Of a stretch of DNA of 64,000 nucleotides, positions 25,584 to 35,217 are shown piece after piece. The DNA comes from Flavobacterium coralii (lineage in GTDB: Bacteria > Bacteroidota > Bacteroidia > Flavobacteriales > Flavobacteriaceae). The position numbers and the translations under genes are program-made. The stretch is from the NCBI RefSeq assembly GCF_019891545.1, contig NZ_JAHDIU010000003.1, positions 1-64,000 on the forward strand, written 5' to 3'. Each line of letters opens with the position of its first letter. Positions within the stretch are counted from its first letter, which is position 1. Under the pieces are notes generated by a model, which searched no databases, had not been told where the DNA came from, and saw only the letters and a program-made list of their open reading frames with translations.

Positions 25584-25618
25584 CGGTAATGTTTTTAAGT
25601 TATACAAGAGGTAAAAGC

Positions 25619-26122
25619 TTACTGGATGCTGTCGCCTTCCATCATTTCCATATCGCCTTCCATCTCCATATCGCCTTCGCCTTCAGCGCCTGCAGGAGCG
25701 TTACCTTCTTTGTTCATGCTTTCTTTATCAATAGAAACTTTCCACTCATCGTCAATCTTGGCAAGTGTAATTTCTTTTTCTTCAGCAGTAGCGGCATCCT
25801 GTCCTTCTTCTGTTTCTTTATACTTAACAGTAGCTTTGTCGCCTGCTTCGTTTACTTCAGATGAAATGATATCAATATTTACTTTTTTGTCTTTAAGCTG
25901 TTCTTTTTGGTCTCCGGCAAGGTTTTCTGCCATAGTTAAAAGCGAACCTGTAGGCTCATCGGCATATTTTTTTGCCTCTTCAAATTCACCTTTGCTTACA
26001 TGCTGTAAAAAGCTTTTAGCTACGCCTTCCGGCCCGCTGCCACCAGAGCATGATACGAATAATGACATAGACATTACTGCCAAGAAAAGCATTAGTGGAT
26101 TTCTTTTAAAAGATTTTCTCAT
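25619..26122 (-). CDS. DUF4878-type lipoprotein
   Basis: This is a 167-residue protein with a type II signal peptide ending MSLFVSC (lipidation Cys at residue ~25). The middle (GPEGVAKSFLQHVSKGEFEEAKKYA, then EITLAKIDDEWKVSIDKE) matches the DUF4878/NTF2-like domain found in small exported proteins of Bacteroidota. The C-terminus is an acidic, Met/Gly/Glu-rich low-complexity tail (GDMEMEGDMEMMEGD). Function is unknown. It is probably co-transcribed with the downstream YiiX-like gene. Confidence 0.83.
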   Translation of the reverse strand: MRKSFKRNPLMLFLAVMSMSLFVSCSGGSGPEGVAKSFLQHVSKGEFEEAKKYADEPTGSLLTMAENLAGDQKEQLKDKKVNIDIISSEVNEAGDKATVKYKETEEGQDAATAEEKEITLAKIDDEWKVSIDKESMNKEGNAPAGAEGEGDMEMEGDMEMMEGDSIQ

Positions 26123-26199
26123 AATTGTTTGATGTTAAAGTTTCGGTAAAAATAGGATTATTTTATTGCGGATAACCCAATGGCGAAATTATTTATCAA

Positions 26200-27369
26200 C
26201 TATTTTGAGGAAACACATACCAGTGCTGCCGCTGCCTTTGCTTTTTGGGTAACAGTATCTGCCGCTGTTTGCAGTGTGTCATAGGTTAGCGCAACACCCA
26301 TCCGGCGGTATGGCCTTGTTGTGGGTTTACCGAATATCCTGAAATCGGTTTTTGGCAGGGCAGCAATCGCTTCAAGACCTGTATAAAACGGGTTTTCTCC
26401 CTTCTCAGATGCCAGTATAACAGCGCTTGCGCCGGTGCGCTCTAAAGTTATTTCTGCAATGGGCAGGCTTAGTATGGCACGCAGGTGTAACTCGAACTCA
26501 TTAAAGTTTTGCGTGCCTGCCAGTGTTACCATACCTGTATCGTGCGGGCGAGGTGATAGCTCACTGAAATATACTCCTTCGTCCGTCAGGAAAAACTCAA
26601 CTCCAAAAATACCTGCACCGCCAAGCGCTTCTGTCACTTTGCGTGCCATATCCTGCGCTTCGGCTATGTCTTTATCCGATACCTGTGCGGGCTGCCAGCT
26701 TTCCTGATAGTCTCCGCGCTCCTGCCTGTGGCCTATAGGCGGGCAAAAAAGCGTAGGGTTATTGTTCTGGGTTACAGTAAGCAGTGTAATCTCTGAATTG
26801 AAGTTAACAAAGGCTTCTACAATAACTTCAGTAACGTCTCCACGTGAGCCTTCTACGGCATACTGCCAGGCTTTCTCTATATCGGCTTCACTTTTTATAG
26901 TGCTTTGCCCTTTACCCGAAGATGACATTAAGGGTTTAACCACACAAGGAATGCCTACTGCCGCAACGGCGTCTTTTAATTCAGCCGCTGAGGTGGCATA
27001 GCGGTAATTAGCCGTGCGCAGACCAAGTTCTTTTGCAGCAAGGTCGCGTATGGCTTTGCGGTTCATGGTAAAGTTAGCCGCCTTAGCCGATGGCACAACG
27101 GTTATACCCTGTTTTTCGTAATCATAAAAACGTTCTGTTCTTATAGCTTCTATTTCGGGTACTATAAAATCGGGTTTATGCTTTTCTACAACAGCATCAA
27201 GCGCGGTGCCATCCAGCATGTTTATAACTTCAAACCCATGAGCTACCTGCATTGCCGGCGCATTTGCATAACTATCTACCGCAATAACTTTTTGTCCCAA
27301 ACGCTGTGCGGCAATAACAAATTCTTTTCCAAGCTCTCCTGAGCCTAATAGTAATATCTTTTTTTGCAT
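26200..27369 (-). CDS. purT: Formate-dependent phosphoribosylglycinamide formyltransferase
   Basis: This is a 389-residue ATP-grasp enzyme of de novo purine synthesis, which formylates GAR using formate and ATP. Visible are [20 protein letters not shown] (N-terminal preATP-grasp), PEIEAIRTE, the ATP-grasp loop [30 protein letters not shown], and [12 protein letters not shown] in the C-terminal part. Length matches PurT. A large inverted repeat lies between this gene and the upstream aminotransferase, so it probably has its own promoter. Confidence 0.96.
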   Translation of the reverse strand: MQKKILLLGSGELGKEFVIAAQRLGQKVIAVDSYANAPAMQVAHGFEVINMLDGTALDAVVEKHKPDFIVPEIEAIRTERFYDYEKQGITVVPSAKAANFTMNRKAIRDLAAKELGLRTANYRYATSAAELKDAVAAVGIPCVVKPLMSSSGKGQSTIKSEADIEKAWQYAVEGSRGDVTEVIVEAFVNFNSEITLLTVTQNNNPTLFCPPIGHRQERGDYQESWQPAQVSDKDIAEAQDMARKVTEALGGAGIFGVEFFLTDEGVYFSELSPRPHDTGMVTLAGTQNFNEFELHLRAILSLPIAEITLERTGASAVILASEKGENPFYTGLEAIAALPKTDFRIFGKPTTRPYRRMGVALTYDTLQTAADTVTQKAKAAAALVCVSSK

Positions 27370-27396
27370 CGTTGTGTTGTTGAGGTTAAATTAAAA

Positions 27397-27527
27397 GGGG
27401 CTGTCTCAAAAGTACTTTTATCAGTACTTTGTCATTCCGACGATAGGAGGAATCTTAACGAAATCAACCATTTAAGATTCTTCACTCGCTATCGCTTCGT
27501 TCAGAATGACACTTTTGAGACAGCCCC
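27397..27527. repeat. 131-bp nested inverted repeat (probable dispersed intergenic element)
   Basis: Outer arms GGGGCTGTCTCAAAAGT (27397-27413) and ACTTTTGAGACAGCCCC (27511-27527) are perfect. Inside them pair GTCATTC (27431-27437) / GAATGAC (27504-27510), CGATAG (27441-27446) / CTATCG (27489-27494), and AATCTTAA (27451-27458) / TTAAGATT (27472-27479). No ORF is inside. The text (GTCATTCCGA...GGAGGAATCTT) resembles a repeat that I recall as common between Flavobacteriaceae genes. It may also end transcription of the aminotransferase gene. Confidence 0.8.
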
Positions 27528-27540
27528 CCGTTATTAAGTC

Positions 27541-28725
27541 TTACTCTGTAACTGCAGCTTTTATCCTTTGCAGGGCTTCTTTAAGCTGCTCTTCGCTTGT
27601 GGCATATGATATGCGGATGCAGTCGGGGTTACCAAAGGCATCACCTGTAACGGTAGCTACATTAGCATGCTCTAACAGGTACATTGAAAAGTCATCGGCA
27701 TTATTTATAGTCATGCCTTTAAGCGTTTTGCCGAAGTAGTAGGAAATATCAGGGAAAACATAAAATGCACCTTCGGGTATATTGTTCTTAAAGCCGGGAA
27801 TATCGTTCATCAGGTTAATCACCAAGTCCCTGCGGCTGTGGAAAGCCTCAACCATATGCCCCAGTACTTTAGGGTCGGCATCTACGGCGGCTATGGTGGC
27901 ACGCTGGGCGATACTGTTTGCACCGCTCGTTACCTGCCCCTGCATTTTAGTGCAGGCCTTGGCAATAAATTCAGGAGCGCCAATATAGCCAATGCGCCAT
28001 CCGGTCATGGCAAATGCTTTGGCAACTCCGTTTACGGTTATGGTCTTATCAAACATTCCCGGTATGGCGCCTATACTGAACGAACCACCTGAAAAATTAA
28101 TGTGCTCATAAATCTCATCTGATACTACGTAAATGTCGTGCTTCTTTAAAACCTCGCAAAGCGATGTTAGCTCTGCCTCGCTGTAAACCGAACCACTCGG
28201 GTTGCACGGCGAGCTGAACCACATCATTTTTGTTTTTGGCGTAATGGCTTTCTCAAGCTGTTCAGCAGTCATTTTAAAGTCGGTTTCTACCGATGTAGGC
28301 ACTACAACCGGCACACCGCCCGAAAGCTTTATCATTTCATAATAACTAACCCAATAAGGTGCAGGCAGTATAACCTCGTCACCATCATTAAGCATTACCT
28401 GCGCAATATTGTAGAGGGACTGCTTGGCTCCTGTAGAAACCACAATTTGAGATGGTTTGTAATCAAGGCCGTTATCCCTTTTAAACTTGCGGCAAATAGC
28501 TTCTTTTAAATCCATGTAGCCATCAACGGGAGGGTAAGTGCTGTAGTTATCGTCTATAGCCTGTTTTGCGGCTTCTTTTATAAAATCGGGTGTATTAAAA
28601 TCAGGCTCGCCAAGGCTAAGGCTTATAATGTCTTTGCCCTGTGCTTTAAGTTCCCTGGCTTTTGCAGCCATGGCAAGTGTTTGTGAAGTAGCTAAATTAT
28701 TGATCCTGTCTGATAGCACATTCAT
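27541..28725 (-). CDS. PLP-dependent aminotransferase (aspartate aminotransferase family)
   Basis: This is a 394-residue fold type I class I/II aminotransferase. Motifs are SLGEPDFNTPDFI at the N-terminus, FSSPCNPSGSVYSE, YVVSDEIYEHINF, and the PLP-Lys segment NGVAKAFAMTGWRIGYIGAP. The C-terminal Arg is within CIRISYATSEEQL. It most likely transfers the amino group between aspartate and 2-oxoglutarate, but the exact substrate of this subgroup is not fixed by sequence. It is followed by the nested inverted repeat. Confidence 0.93.
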   Translation of the reverse strand: MNVLSDRINNLATSQTLAMAAKARELKAQGKDIISLSLGEPDFNTPDFIKEAAKQAIDDNYSTYPPVDGYMDLKEAICRKFKRDNGLDYKPSQIVVSTGAKQSLYNIAQVMLNDGDEVILPAPYWVSYYEMIKLSGGVPVVVPTSVETDFKMTAEQLEKAITPKTKMMWFSSPCNPSGSVYSEAELTSLCEVLKKHDIYVVSDEIYEHINFSGGSFSIGAIPGMFDKTITVNGVAKAFAMTGWRIGYIGAPEFIAKACTKMQGQVTSGANSIAQRATIAAVDADPKVLGHMVEAFHSRRDLVINLMNDIPGFKNNIPEGAFYVFPDISYYFGKTLKGMTINNADDFSMYLLEHANVATVTGDAFGNPDCIRISYATSEEQLKEALQRIKAAVTE

Positions 28726-28757
28726 AATTGGTGTGTTGAGTTTTATTGGTTGTATTA

Positions 28758-29852
28758 TTAGTTAATTGCAGGTTTCATGCCCAGTTCTTTAAGGTGCCTG
28801 AAGTGTGCGGCAACAGCCTCGCGCATTGTTTTAAACTCATGGTAGGGCAGGTTATGCTCACGCGCTGTTTGTTTTACTATTTCAGCTATTTTGCTGTAGT
28901 GTACATGGCTTATATGCGGAAAGATATGGTGCTCTATCTGGTGGTTTAGGCCGCCTGTAAACCAGTTTACAATCCTGTTTTTAGGAGCAAAATTTGCAGT
29001 AGTATACAATTGGTGTATTGCCCATGTGTTGGCCATTTCACCATTTTCGTCTGGTAGCGGGTTCGCTGTTTCTTCAACCACGTGTGCCAACTGGAAAACA
29101 ATACTTAATATTAACCCTGCGGTATAGTGCATAACAAAAAAGCCGATAAGCACCTTCCACCAGGTAATGCCAAGCAGCATCGGTACAACCAGCCATACCA
29201 GAGCATATAGCAATTTGGTTATTACCAGTACTGTCCACTGTTTTACAGGGCTGCGGAACTCGCCATAAGAAAGCCCTTTTTTAATATAACGGCGCATTTG
29301 CTTAATATCGGTAGTTATAGCCCAGTTAAAGGTTAATAACCCATACAGGAAAACCGAATAATAATGCTGGAATTTATGGAACCTCCTCCATTGGGCAGTA
29401 TGTGTAAAGCGGATAATGCGCCCTGCATCAAGGTCTTCATCGTGCCCGTGTATGTTGGTATAGGTGTGGTGCAACACGTTGTGCTGAACCTGCCAGTTGT
29501 AAACATTCCCGGCAAGCAGGTACATACTGCTGCCCATTATTTTATTAAGCCATGTTTTGCTTGAGTAAGAGCCGTGATTGGCATCGTGCATAACATTCAT
29601 GCCAATACCTGCCATGCCCACGCCCATTACTATGGTAAGCAGCAATTGTGCCCATACGGGTATGTTGAGCGTAAGCAGTATAAAGTAAGGTGCCAGCAGG
29701 GCAGAAAACATGACAAATGCTTTCAGGTGCAGCTTCCAGTTACCGGTCTTTTTTATATTATTTTCTTTAAAATATTCGTTGACACGTTTATTTAATGTCC
29801 TGAAAAATTTCAGGGAGTCGGTTTTCGAAAAAACGGGGGGATTTATATTCAT
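28758..29852 (-). CDS. Membrane fatty acid desaturase (acyl-CoA/linoleoyl-type)
   Basis: This is a 364-residue integral membrane di-iron enzyme. The three His boxes are HDANHGS, HNVLHHTYTN and HQIEHHIFPHISHVHY, in the front-end/linoleoyl-CoA desaturase style. Membrane helix pairs surround them (about residues 45-85 and 205-250). It inserts a double bond into an acyl chain using O2 and electrons from a donor not encoded here. A -7 box TAACTTTG on the minus strand at 29884-29877 precedes it. It is divergent from rsmG. Confidence 0.93.
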   Translation of the reverse strand: MNINPPVFSKTDSLKFFRTLNKRVNEYFKENNIKKTGNWKLHLKAFVMFSALLAPYFILLTLNIPVWAQLLLTIVMGVGMAGIGMNVMHDANHGSYSSKTWLNKIMGSSMYLLAGNVYNWQVQHNVLHHTYTNIHGHDEDLDAGRIIRFTHTAQWRRFHKFQHYYSVFLYGLLTFNWAITTDIKQMRRYIKKGLSYGEFRSPVKQWTVLVITKLLYALVWLVVPMLLGITWWKVLIGFFVMHYTAGLILSIVFQLAHVVEETANPLPDENGEMANTWAIHQLYTTANFAPKNRIVNWFTGGLNHQIEHHIFPHISHVHYSKIAEIVKQTAREHNLPYHEFKTMREAVAAHFRHLKELGMKPAIN

Positions 29853-29963
29853 ATAGTATTCAAAATCTTAAGAGTCCAAAGTTAATTATTATCGGGTTTG
29901 CAACCATCACAATTAGGGCAATTTCTTTTTTGAAATGCTTACTTTTGTGCAAAATATGCACAC

Positions 29964-30593
29964 ATGGAAGAAATACTGAAGCAGTTCCCTAATCTTACGG
30001 AAAAGCAAAAGCAACAGTTTGAAATGCTTGGCCCGCTGTACAGCGAGTGGAACGCCAAAATAAATGTTATTTCGCGCAAGGATATAGAGGAACTATATAC
30101 CCGCCATGTGCTGCACTCGCTTGGTATTGCAAAAGTAATGCCGTTTAAGCCCGGTGCAAGGGTTATGGATGTGGGTACCGGGGGTGGCTTTCCTGGCATA
30201 CCGCTTGCCATACTATTCCCTGAAACCGAATTTTATCTTATAGATATTATTGCCAAAAAGATAAAAGTAGTGCAGGAAGTTGCAAACGCCCTGGGTTTAA
30301 CCAATCTAAAAGCTGAGCAAAAACGCGCCGAAACCGTTAAAGGCGGATTCGATTTTATTGTGAGCCGTGCCGTTACCAATATGCCCGACTTTGTAAAGTG
30401 GGTGAGGGGTAAGGTAAAGAAAGACCAGAACCACGATTTGCCAAACGGAATATTGTACCTGAAAGGCGGTGACCTTACCGAAGAACTTCAGGTGTTCCAG
30501 AGGGTGACGCTTTATAATTTATCAGATTATTTTACCGATGAATTTTTTGAGACGAAAAAAGTGGTGCACTTGGCTATGAAATATAAGGTTTAG
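29964..30593 (+). CDS. rsmG: 16S rRNA (guanine-527-N7)-methyltransferase
   Basis: This is a 209-residue SAM-dependent methyltransferase (GidB). It has the helical N-terminus with YSEWNAKINVISRKDIEELYTRHVLHSL-like content, motif I MDVGTGGGFPGIPLAILFPE, DIIAKKIKVVQEV, and the SRAVT segment. It methylates G527 of 16S rRNA. A -7 box TACTTTTG (29940-29947) implies a short leader of about a dozen bases. The last 20 bp overlap the convergent membrane protein gene. Confidence 0.95.
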   Translation: MEEILKQFPNLTEKQKQQFEMLGPLYSEWNAKINVISRKDIEELYTRHVLHSLGIAKVMPFKPGARVMDVGTGGGFPGIPLAILFPETEFYLIDIIAKKIKVVQEVANALGLTNLKAEQKRAETVKGGFDFIVSRAVTNMPDFVKWVRGKVKKDQNHDLPNGILYLKGGDLTEELQVFQRVTLYNLSDYFTDEFFETKKVVHLAMKYKV

Positions 30594-31095
30594 TATTGGC
30601 TTTTTTACTGCTGATTAATGCTAAAGTAATTACATTAAAACATGTTAAGCCACAAATTAGGCTAATGCCATAATAATACGTTTGATAACTGTCAATCATG
30701 TAGAGAAGAAGCGCAGTTATTGCGCAGGCAAATAGTATAGACAACAGCAGTTTTTTGGTAAGATTGATTTTGTAAAGACCGTATAGCAGAATTAAAAGCA
30801 GAGCAGCATATAGCATAGCTACTACTATATAAATAAAATTGTCGATGTTAATACCTGCAATCATTACTACAATCACAAACATTATCCCAGTAATGAAAAT
30901 AAAGGCGAAGGATTTAACAACTTGCCAAATACTGACCTTCGAAAGAAATGTTGTGCTTAAAGCTAAATATAAGCAGTGTATAGTGTAGGTTTGGATAATT
31001 TGCCTTTTAAAAATTGTGTTTTCAAGATAACTTGTAAAGTAAATCAGGAAGGCACTCAAGATTACAGTGATAAGAACTAGAGTCCATTTATTCAT
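30574..31095 (-). CDS. Hypothetical five-helix membrane protein
   Basis: This is a 173-residue strongly hydrophobic protein with about five membrane helices (roughly residues 5-24, 38-55, 60-85, 87-107 and 113-150). No family motif was recognised. It overlaps the 3' end of rsmG by 20 bp tail-to-tail and lies 9 bp downstream of the DUF1801 gene, so the two are likely co-transcribed. Function unknown. Confidence 0.72.
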   Translation of the reverse strand: MNKWTLVLITVILSAFLIYFTSYLENTIFKRQIIQTYTIHCLYLALSTTFLSKVSIWQVVKSFAFIFITGIMFVIVVMIAGINIDNFIYIVVAMLYAALLLILLYGLYKINLTKKLLLSILFACAITALLLYMIDSYQTYYYGISLICGLTCFNVITLALISSKKANTKPYIS

Positions 31096-31104
31096 AGATT
31101 AAAA

Positions 31105-31491
31105 CTATTTCAACCGTTCCAGCACACCTTTCCGTTTTACAATGTTCTTGTAATCCCATTGTATGTCACGAGCTTTTTCAAGCCAGCGTTGCAGGTCGGT
31201 AGTGTTAATTTGGCTCACATCAGTATAGCGCTTTTCGGCAGCTTTAAACTTGCCTTCGTTTTGCATTTCCGGCTCGTTAAACGATTGCCCGCTCCAAAAC
31301 AATAGCCTTACGCTGTCTTTTAACTTGCTGTAACCTGCAACAGGGTTACCGTCTAAAAACCAAACGGGGTGGGCATGCCATATTTTGCTTTCTGCTTCGG
31401 GCAGGGCCTTATCTATTTCTTTGTACAGAAGGTCGCATATAGATTTGTTGCTGTCGGTTTGTTGGTTGTTGTAGTCTTCAATAGTTTGCAT
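31105..31491 (-). CDS. DUF1801 domain protein
   Basis: This is a 128-residue protein. The pattern (ICDLLYKEIDKALPEAESKIWHAHPVWFLDGNPVAGY, then VRLLFWSGQSF) fits the DUF1801/YdhG-like fold of small iron-binding frataxin-like or unknown proteins. No enzyme activity can be inferred. It is the first gene of a likely two-gene operon with the five-helix membrane protein. Confidence 0.85.
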   Translation of the reverse strand: MQTIEDYNNQQTDSNKSICDLLYKEIDKALPEAESKIWHAHPVWFLDGNPVAGYSKLKDSVRLLFWSGQSFNEPEMQNEGKFKAAEKRYTDVSQINTTDLQRWLEKARDIQWDYKNIVKRKGVLERLK

Positions 31492-31515
31492 AACAATGGA
31501 TTTACAGCTAAGATA

Positions 31516-31544
31516 TAAAAAAAGCTCCTGTATTGCAGGAGCTT
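31516..31544 (-). terminator. pruA terminator
   Basis: Stem AAGCTCCTG (31522-31530) / CAGGAGCTT (31536-31544), loop TATTG; on the minus strand a T run follows (to ~31516). It lies 13 bp past the pruA stop. Confidence 0.88.
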
Positions 31545-31557
31545 ATCTGTATGTGGA

Positions 31558-33183
31558 TTATCCTAAGAAAGGATACCTGTAATCTGTTGGCGGAACAAAT
31601 GTTTCCTTGATTGTTCTTGGCGATACCCAGCGCAATAGGTTAAGCACGCTCCCGGCCTTATCGTTCGTGCCTGATGCCCTTGCGCCACCAAACGGCTGCT
31701 GGCCTACAACGGCACCTGTAGGCTTATCGTTAATATAGAAGTTACCTGCGCAGTTTTCAAGTGCTTTGGTAGCCTGCTCTATAGCATAGCGGTCCTGACT
31801 GAAAATAGCGCCTGTTAAAGCATATGGCGATGTTTCATCTACCAGTTTAAGGGTTTCTTCCCATTTAGTGTCATCATAAACATGAACTGTAAGTACAGGG
31901 CCAAACAGCTCTGTGCACATGGTGTCATATTTTGGGTTAGATGTCTCTATAACAGTTGGCTCTATAAACCAGCCTTTTGATTTATCATAACCGCCACCCA
32001 CAACAATTTCGGCGTCATTTGCTTTTTTAGCGGCATCAATATAAGAAGCCAGTTTATCAAAAGAACCTTCGTGTATAACCGCCGAAACAAAGTTGCTCAT
32101 ATCTTCGGTAGAACCCATTTTCATCGACTTAACGTCTTTTACCAAAAGTTCTTTTACCTCAGGCCAAATTGATTTTGGAATGTATGCTCTTGAAGCAGCC
32201 GAACATTTCTGCCCCTGGTATTCAAAAGCACCGCGCGAAAGTGCTGTAGCCACCTGTGCCGGTATAGACGACGGGTGCGCCAGAACAAAGTCTTTACCCC
32301 CCGTTTCGCCCACTATGCGCGGATAGGTTTTATATTTATTAATGTTTTGCCCAATCTTGCCCCATATACCGTTAAATACGGCAGTAGAGCCGGTATAATG
32401 TACACCTGCAAAATCGGCATGGTCAAATACAGTATCACTTATTTCGGCTGCGTTGCCCTGCACCATGTTAATAACACCGTCAGGCAGTCCGGCAAGTTTA
32501 AATACTTCCATTATTACGTTGGCGCTAAGCATCTGGCTGGCGCTTGGCTTCCATACCACCACATTACCCATCATGGCAGGGCTTGCCGGCAGGTTACCTG
32601 CAATGGCAGTAAAGTTAAATGGTGTTATGGCGTATATAAAGCCTTCCAGCGGGCGGTACTCCATACGGTTCCAAATACCGTCAGACGATACAGGCTGCTC
32701 GGCATAAATCTGGGTCATGAACTCTACGTTAAAACGAAGGAAGTCTATAAACTCGCAAGCGGCATCAATTTCTGCCTGATGTACCGTTTTAGCCTGGCCT
32801 ATCATGGTGGCGGCATTAATTTTTGCCCTGTAAGGCCCTGCAATAAGCTCGGCAGCCTTAAGGAAGATAGAAGCGCGGTGTTCCCACGAAAGGGATGCCC
32901 ATTTTGTGCGGGCTTCAAGTGCTGATTTTATAGCTTTTTCCACGTGGCTTACATCGCCTTCATGGTATTTCCCTACCGATTTTTTATGGTCAAAAGGAGG
33001 ATTGATGTCCCTTGTCTTTCCGGTACGTATTTCTTCGCTGCCAATGTACAGGGGTACATCAACAGTGCTGTTATACATTTCCTTAAAAGCGGCAGCTACC
33101 TGCTCTCTTTCTTTGGTTCCCGGGGCGTATGATAGTACGGGCTCATTATAAGCTTCCGGCACATTATAAATTCCTTTTGGCAT
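31558..33183 (-). CDS. pruA: L-glutamate gamma-semialdehyde dehydrogenase (P5C dehydrogenase)
   Basis: This is a 541-residue NAD-dependent aldehyde dehydrogenase of the group that resembles mitochondrial ALDH4A1. It has NFTAIAGNLPASPAMMGNVVVWKPS (NAD site region), HYTGSTAVFNGIWG, the catalytic Glu in GETGGKDF and the catalytic Cys in GQKCSAASRAYIP. It oxidises the semialdehyde from proline breakdown to glutamate. The proline dehydrogenase partner is not in the window. A -7 box TATATTTG on the minus strand (33233-33226) and a downstream terminator indicate a single-gene unit. Confidence 0.95.
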   Translation of the reverse strand: MPKGIYNVPEAYNEPVLSYAPGTKEREQVAAAFKEMYNSTVDVPLYIGSEEIRTGKTRDINPPFDHKKSVGKYHEGDVSHVEKAIKSALEARTKWASLSWEHRASIFLKAAELIAGPYRAKINAATMIGQAKTVHQAEIDAACEFIDFLRFNVEFMTQIYAEQPVSSDGIWNRMEYRPLEGFIYAITPFNFTAIAGNLPASPAMMGNVVVWKPSASQMLSANVIMEVFKLAGLPDGVINMVQGNAAEISDTVFDHADFAGVHYTGSTAVFNGIWGKIGQNINKYKTYPRIVGETGGKDFVLAHPSSIPAQVATALSRGAFEYQGQKCSAASRAYIPKSIWPEVKELLVKDVKSMKMGSTEDMSNFVSAVIHEGSFDKLASYIDAAKKANDAEIVVGGGYDKSKGWFIEPTVIETSNPKYDTMCTELFGPVLTVHVYDDTKWEETLKLVDETSPYALTGAIFSQDRYAIEQATKALENCAGNFYINDKPTGAVVGQQPFGGARASGTNDKAGSVLNLLRWVSPRTIKETFVPPTDYRYPFLG

Positions 33184-33295
33184 ACTGTAAAAGTTTTAAA
33201 GAATTAAAAAATTTTCTGAGTAATGCAAATATAAGGCAAAATACCATATGCTAATTGCCGATAGTGCAGGGAAATGCCTCTAAAAATGAAAATGA

Positions 33296-33682
33296 TTAAT
33301 TAAGCGCAAACGGAGCACTAAGCCTGAAGGTAGGTACTATTACCCTGAAAGAGCGGGTAGAGGTAAAATTGATCATGCTGAAATAACCCCTCATCGCGCC
33401 GAATGGTGATGACAACAGGCAACCTGAACTGTAGGTGTGCTTTTCACCCGGTTTTAATACCGGCTTTTTACCGATAACACCTTCGCCGTCCACAATTTCC
33501 ATATCGTTCAGTGAATCGAATATTTCCCAGTGGCGGGTGTTTAGCTGCACCGAATCTTTACTTTGGTTCTCTATGGTAATCTCATAGCTAAAGGCAAATT
33601 GTATCCTGTAGTTTTTAAAGTACGTGCCTTCAAAACTGGTGGAAACAGATATTTTTATGCCTCTTGTTATTTGTGATACCAT
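33296..33682 (-). CDS. apaG: ApaG-domain protein
   Basis: This is a 128-residue beta-sandwich protein of full ApaG length. Characteristic segments are FAFSYEITIENQS, RHWEIFD, VDGEGVIGKKPVLKPGEKHTYSSGCLL and GAMRGYFSMIN. The biochemical role of ApaG is unclear; the E. coli name is historical. It is monocistronic and upstream of nothing obviously related. Confidence 0.94.
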   Translation of the reverse strand: MVSQITRGIKISVSTSFEGTYFKNYRIQFAFSYEITIENQSKDSVQLNTRHWEIFDSLNDMEIVDGEGVIGKKPVLKPGEKHTYSSGCLLSSPFGAMRGYFSMINFTSTRSFRVIVPTFRLSAPFALN

Positions 33683-33784
33683 GTCCTTGCGGATTTTTCT
33701 TTTTTCAAAGTTACAAATTTATACAGTGCGGGGCTAAGTTCCAAACATTAAATTAATTGTAACGCTGTATTAACTCTTTGAGCG

Positions 33785-35056
33785 TTAATTAATAATGTTT
33801 TCTGAATTGGCTGTGCCCATACCTATAACCCTGTCATAGCGGTCATTATTCTGCCTGTAATATACCAGCACGTGGTAGTCGTTCTCTGTCTGGAAAAAAT
33901 TACCGTCAACAGCGTTCTTGCCATCTACATTGCCGCGCTTGTCGGCTACAATATACATAAAGTTATTAAAACCCTGTTTTACCATAACCGCTTTTTCATA
34001 AAGCGCCGTTTCTTTATTATACTCCATTTTATATTCATCGGTCTTGGCATAGTTGTTAAACATGCCGCCGATATAAATATCCTTATTCTCAAAAAACGTT
34101 GGTGCACTCAGGCTGAAAAATACCCATGAGTAATCTGACTCCAGCCATATATTGGTAACATTAAGCCTGATGTTATTGGTTACAAAATTACCGTTAATAT
34201 CGGGGTAGTAGGTATAAGGCCGGTTAGCCCTTGCTTCATTCGTATAAAGAATGGTGTTATATATTTCGCCTCCTGTAATCCGCAGCACATTGTTTACCGC
34301 ATTACGTATGTCCTTATTATCAAAGTAATGGTATTCATTACCCGCCCAGAACTGGGTTTCTTTGTCATATTTATAGATAAGGTCGTTACCAATGGTATAT
34401 TGTGGCTTTATATTGAACAATGCATTGTCAAAACGCCCGTTCTGGAACAATGCCACCTGGACATTTTGCAACGGACTCTGAAATACAAAAGCATTTGTTT
34501 TAACGGCAAAATCAAGGTTATGCTTTTCATTGATATCGTCCATGTCACGCGATCTTTTTATCTGTAGCGGTACAGATACCTGGTCTTCATAAATAATAAA
34601 CCTGCGCGAAAAAACCACTTCACGGTTGTCGTTAAGTATTTTAAGGATATAATTGCCGCTAAGTAGTATCTGCGTAAACTTATTGGGCAGGCTCAGTGTG
34701 TACCTGCTGAATATTTGCAGCGTATTAAAAGAGTTGTCATAAATCTGGATACGCTGGTTATCAAATCCTGAAATATAATCGTTAACCGTTAGTTGTGTAG
34801 ATGGTGTCCAGTTATAGTTGCAGTGTGTAATGCTGTAATAATAATTGGCCTCGTTACCAAAAAGGTCATCAAACGTTAGCTGAAAGCCTTCGCCAAGCCT
34901 GAAAAACGGATATACATTCTGGTCACCTTTCCTGAAAGATACAGTCTTTATGTTATAAGGCGGGGCTATTTCCTGCTGTACCTGCGCATTTATTATAAAA
35001 GGTATAAAGAGTAATAACGCTATAAAACGAAGTTTATATGCAACGGCTTTTGTCAT
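33785..35056 (-). CDS. T9SS plug protein (DUF5103)
   Basis: This is a 423-residue exported protein. The Met at 35056 is chosen because it begins a good signal peptide (KLRFIALLLFIPFIINAQ); 36 extra upstream codons have no leader character. The body matches DUF5103 (APPYNIKTVSFRKG, YPFFRLGEGFQLTFDDL, YYYSITHCNYNW, GGMFNNYAKTDEYKM and YKYDKETQFWAGNEYHYFD). In Flavobacterium johnsoniae this family was shown to plug the periplasmic side of the SprA translocon of type IX secretion. The two T9SS cargo-like genes in the window would use that route. Confidence 0.88.
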   Translation of the reverse strand: MTKAVAYKLRFIALLLFIPFIINAQVQQEIAPPYNIKTVSFRKGDQNVYPFFRLGEGFQLTFDDLFGNEANYYYSITHCNYNWTPSTQLTVNDYISGFDNQRIQIYDNSFNTLQIFSRYTLSLPNKFTQILLSGNYILKILNDNREVVFSRRFIIYEDQVSVPLQIKRSRDMDDINEKHNLDFAVKTNAFVFQSPLQNVQVALFQNGRFDNALFNIKPQYTIGNDLIYKYDKETQFWAGNEYHYFDNKDIRNAVNNVLRITGGEIYNTILYTNEARANRPYTYYPDINGNFVTNNIRLNVTNIWLESDYSWVFFSLSAPTFFENKDIYIGGMFNNYAKTDEYKMEYNKETALYEKAVMVKQGFNNFMYIVADKRGNVDGKNAVDGNFFQTENDYHVLVYYRQNNDRYDRVIGMGTANSENIIN

Positions 35057-35217
35057 TGCTGAATAATTTTTATTAGGTGAACGTAAATATAGTAAATAAA
35101 TTATATTACAATATAAACGGCTATGGCAATAAGGTTTATTGCTAATCTTCAGCAGGCTTAACACAATATTACATTTTTTTTATAGTTTTATAAGACAACC
35201 AATTAATTCCATTCAAT

